Source of the DNA: JANQLU01 sp964434955
GTDB lineage: Bacteria > Planctomycetota > Planctomycetia > Pirellulales > Pirellulaceae
Assembly: GCA_964434955.1 (NCBI GenBank)
Contig: CAYSXI010000143.1
Location: 1 to 14,186 of the forward strand
DNA length: 14,186 nt
Direction: 5' to 3'
Shown: positions 13,644 through 14,186 of the stretch, piece by piece
How the letters are laid out: every line of letters begins with the position of its first letter
How positions within the stretch are numbered: position 1 is the first letter of the stretch
Notes under the pieces: model-generated
Told to the model about the DNA's origin: nothing
The model's input: the letters and a program-made list of their open reading frames with translations, nothing else
The model's database searches: none
Made by a program: the position numbers and the translations under genes

Positions 13644-14186
13644 GTGACTCAAAATGTTGGCTGGGTCGGCGCCCTGATCCTGTTTCTGGCAATTTCGATT
13701 GGCGGTTGGCTGGTGTTTGCCAATATTCAACCGCCAGATTCCAAACCGCAAGCCGAAACGGAGGAGCCGGCTCCCAAAGTCAAACACACGAAGCGGGTTG
13801 AAAAGCAGGTATTCACAGCCAGAAAAACGACGGCCGACCAAGTTTTCAATGCGACTCACAAGCAGGTCGATCTTTTCTACCCGACGCTCAATGGAGAGCG
13901 AATCATTCTGCAAACGTATTGCCTTGCTCCCAACGGAAACATTTGGGCCTGCGTCGGCGGGCCCTACTTGATCCTGACGCCCGAGGAAGACTTCATCAAA
14001 TTAAAACAGCGAACCCGACCGATGGTTCAGGTCTACTCGCCCGCACTGAAACTGCTCAAGCAAATTGATCTTCCTTTCACCCCGACGGCCATTAATTTCG
14101 ATGCCAAAGAAAACCACTTCTTCGTCGGTGGCGAAGGACGCTTGGCCAAACTGGATCGTGAAGGCAACCTGCTGTTGATCGCCAAG
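13644..14186 (+). CDS. Membrane-anchored protein, probable beta-propeller (NHL-like), 3' end outside window
   Basis: 181 codons in the window, open to the right edge. GTG 13644 is the start: an in-frame TAG at 13632-13634 bars anything earlier, and AGGA (13633-13636) lies 7 nt upstream. Residues 5-25 (VGWVGALILFLAISIGGWLVF) form an N-terminal anchor or signal segment, followed by a Pro/Glu/Lys-rich linker (28-60). From about residue 85 come repeated beta-strand motifs: NGNIWACVGGPYLILTPE, VQVYSPALKLLKQIDLPF, ENHFFVGGEGRLAKLDREGNLL. The alternation of a value, a label strand and a DREGN turn is typical of NHL or similar six-bladed propellers that read out sequentially. The fold call is inference from pattern, and the number of blades and the C-terminal domains cannot be seen. 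Divergent from the SEC-C/TPR gene. Confidence 0.82.
   Translation, partial: MTQNVGWVGALILFLAISIGGWLVFANIQPPDSKPQAETEEPAPKVKHTKRVEKQVFTARKTTADQVFNATHKQVDLFYPTLNGERIILQTYCLAPNGNIWACVGGPYLILTPEEDFIKLKQRTRPMVQVYSPALKLLKQIDLPFTPTAINFDAKENHFFVGGEGRLAKLDREGNLLLIAK

Overview
The window looks like chromosome of a planctomycete (Planctomycetota, probably a Pirellulales-type marine or freshwater lineage). This rests on gene style, since no marker gene is present: a large Ser/Thr kinase fused to a multi-pass membrane region, a helical-plus-FHA partner, a Minf_1886-family protein, a SEC-C/TPR protein beside a PSP1 (RicT/YaaT-like) protein, several lineage-type hypotheticals, and weak use of Shine-Dalgarno sites. 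No phage, transposon, CRISPR, rRNA or credible tRNA is seen.

Layout, left to right. Bases 2-187 are the 3' end of a protein kinase gene (+), convergent with a SAM-dependent methyltransferase gene (194-958, -). A 589-bp gap (959-1547) is full of inverted repeats. Its left part reads as hairpin-plus-T-tract units on the minus strand, upstream of the methyltransferase; its right part can fold as a three-way junction ahead of the next plus-strand gene. Then comes a membrane-anchored coiled-coil protein (1548-2348, +) closed by a textbook intrinsic terminator.

Next is a plus-strand signalling cluster: a helical protein with two degenerate FHA-like domains (2571-4088), a kinase with about seven C-terminal membrane segments (4255-6516), and a three-helix membrane protein (6540-7559) only 23 bp behind the kinase. 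The likely scheme, an inference, is a membrane-embedded kinase with its own FHA-type reader and a membrane accessory subunit.

The minus-strand block follows: a two-helix membrane protein (7556-8530) whose stop codon interlocks with that of the preceding gene through one CTAG, a 79-aa tail-anchored-type protein (8779-9018), a Minf_1886-family protein (9123-9740), and a 437-bp gap with two unrelated short-period tandem arrays (13 bp and 12 bp). Then come the PSP1 protein (10178-11134) and, as its probable operon partner, a 712-aa SEC-C/TPR protein (11182-13320). A divergent intergenic region (13321-13643) leads to a GTG-started, N-terminally anchored protein (13644 onward) that runs off the right edge.

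The least explained features are the structured gap at 959-1547, a possible frameshift or mis-set start at the 5' end of the FHA gene, and the two tandem arrays flanking 9741-10177.
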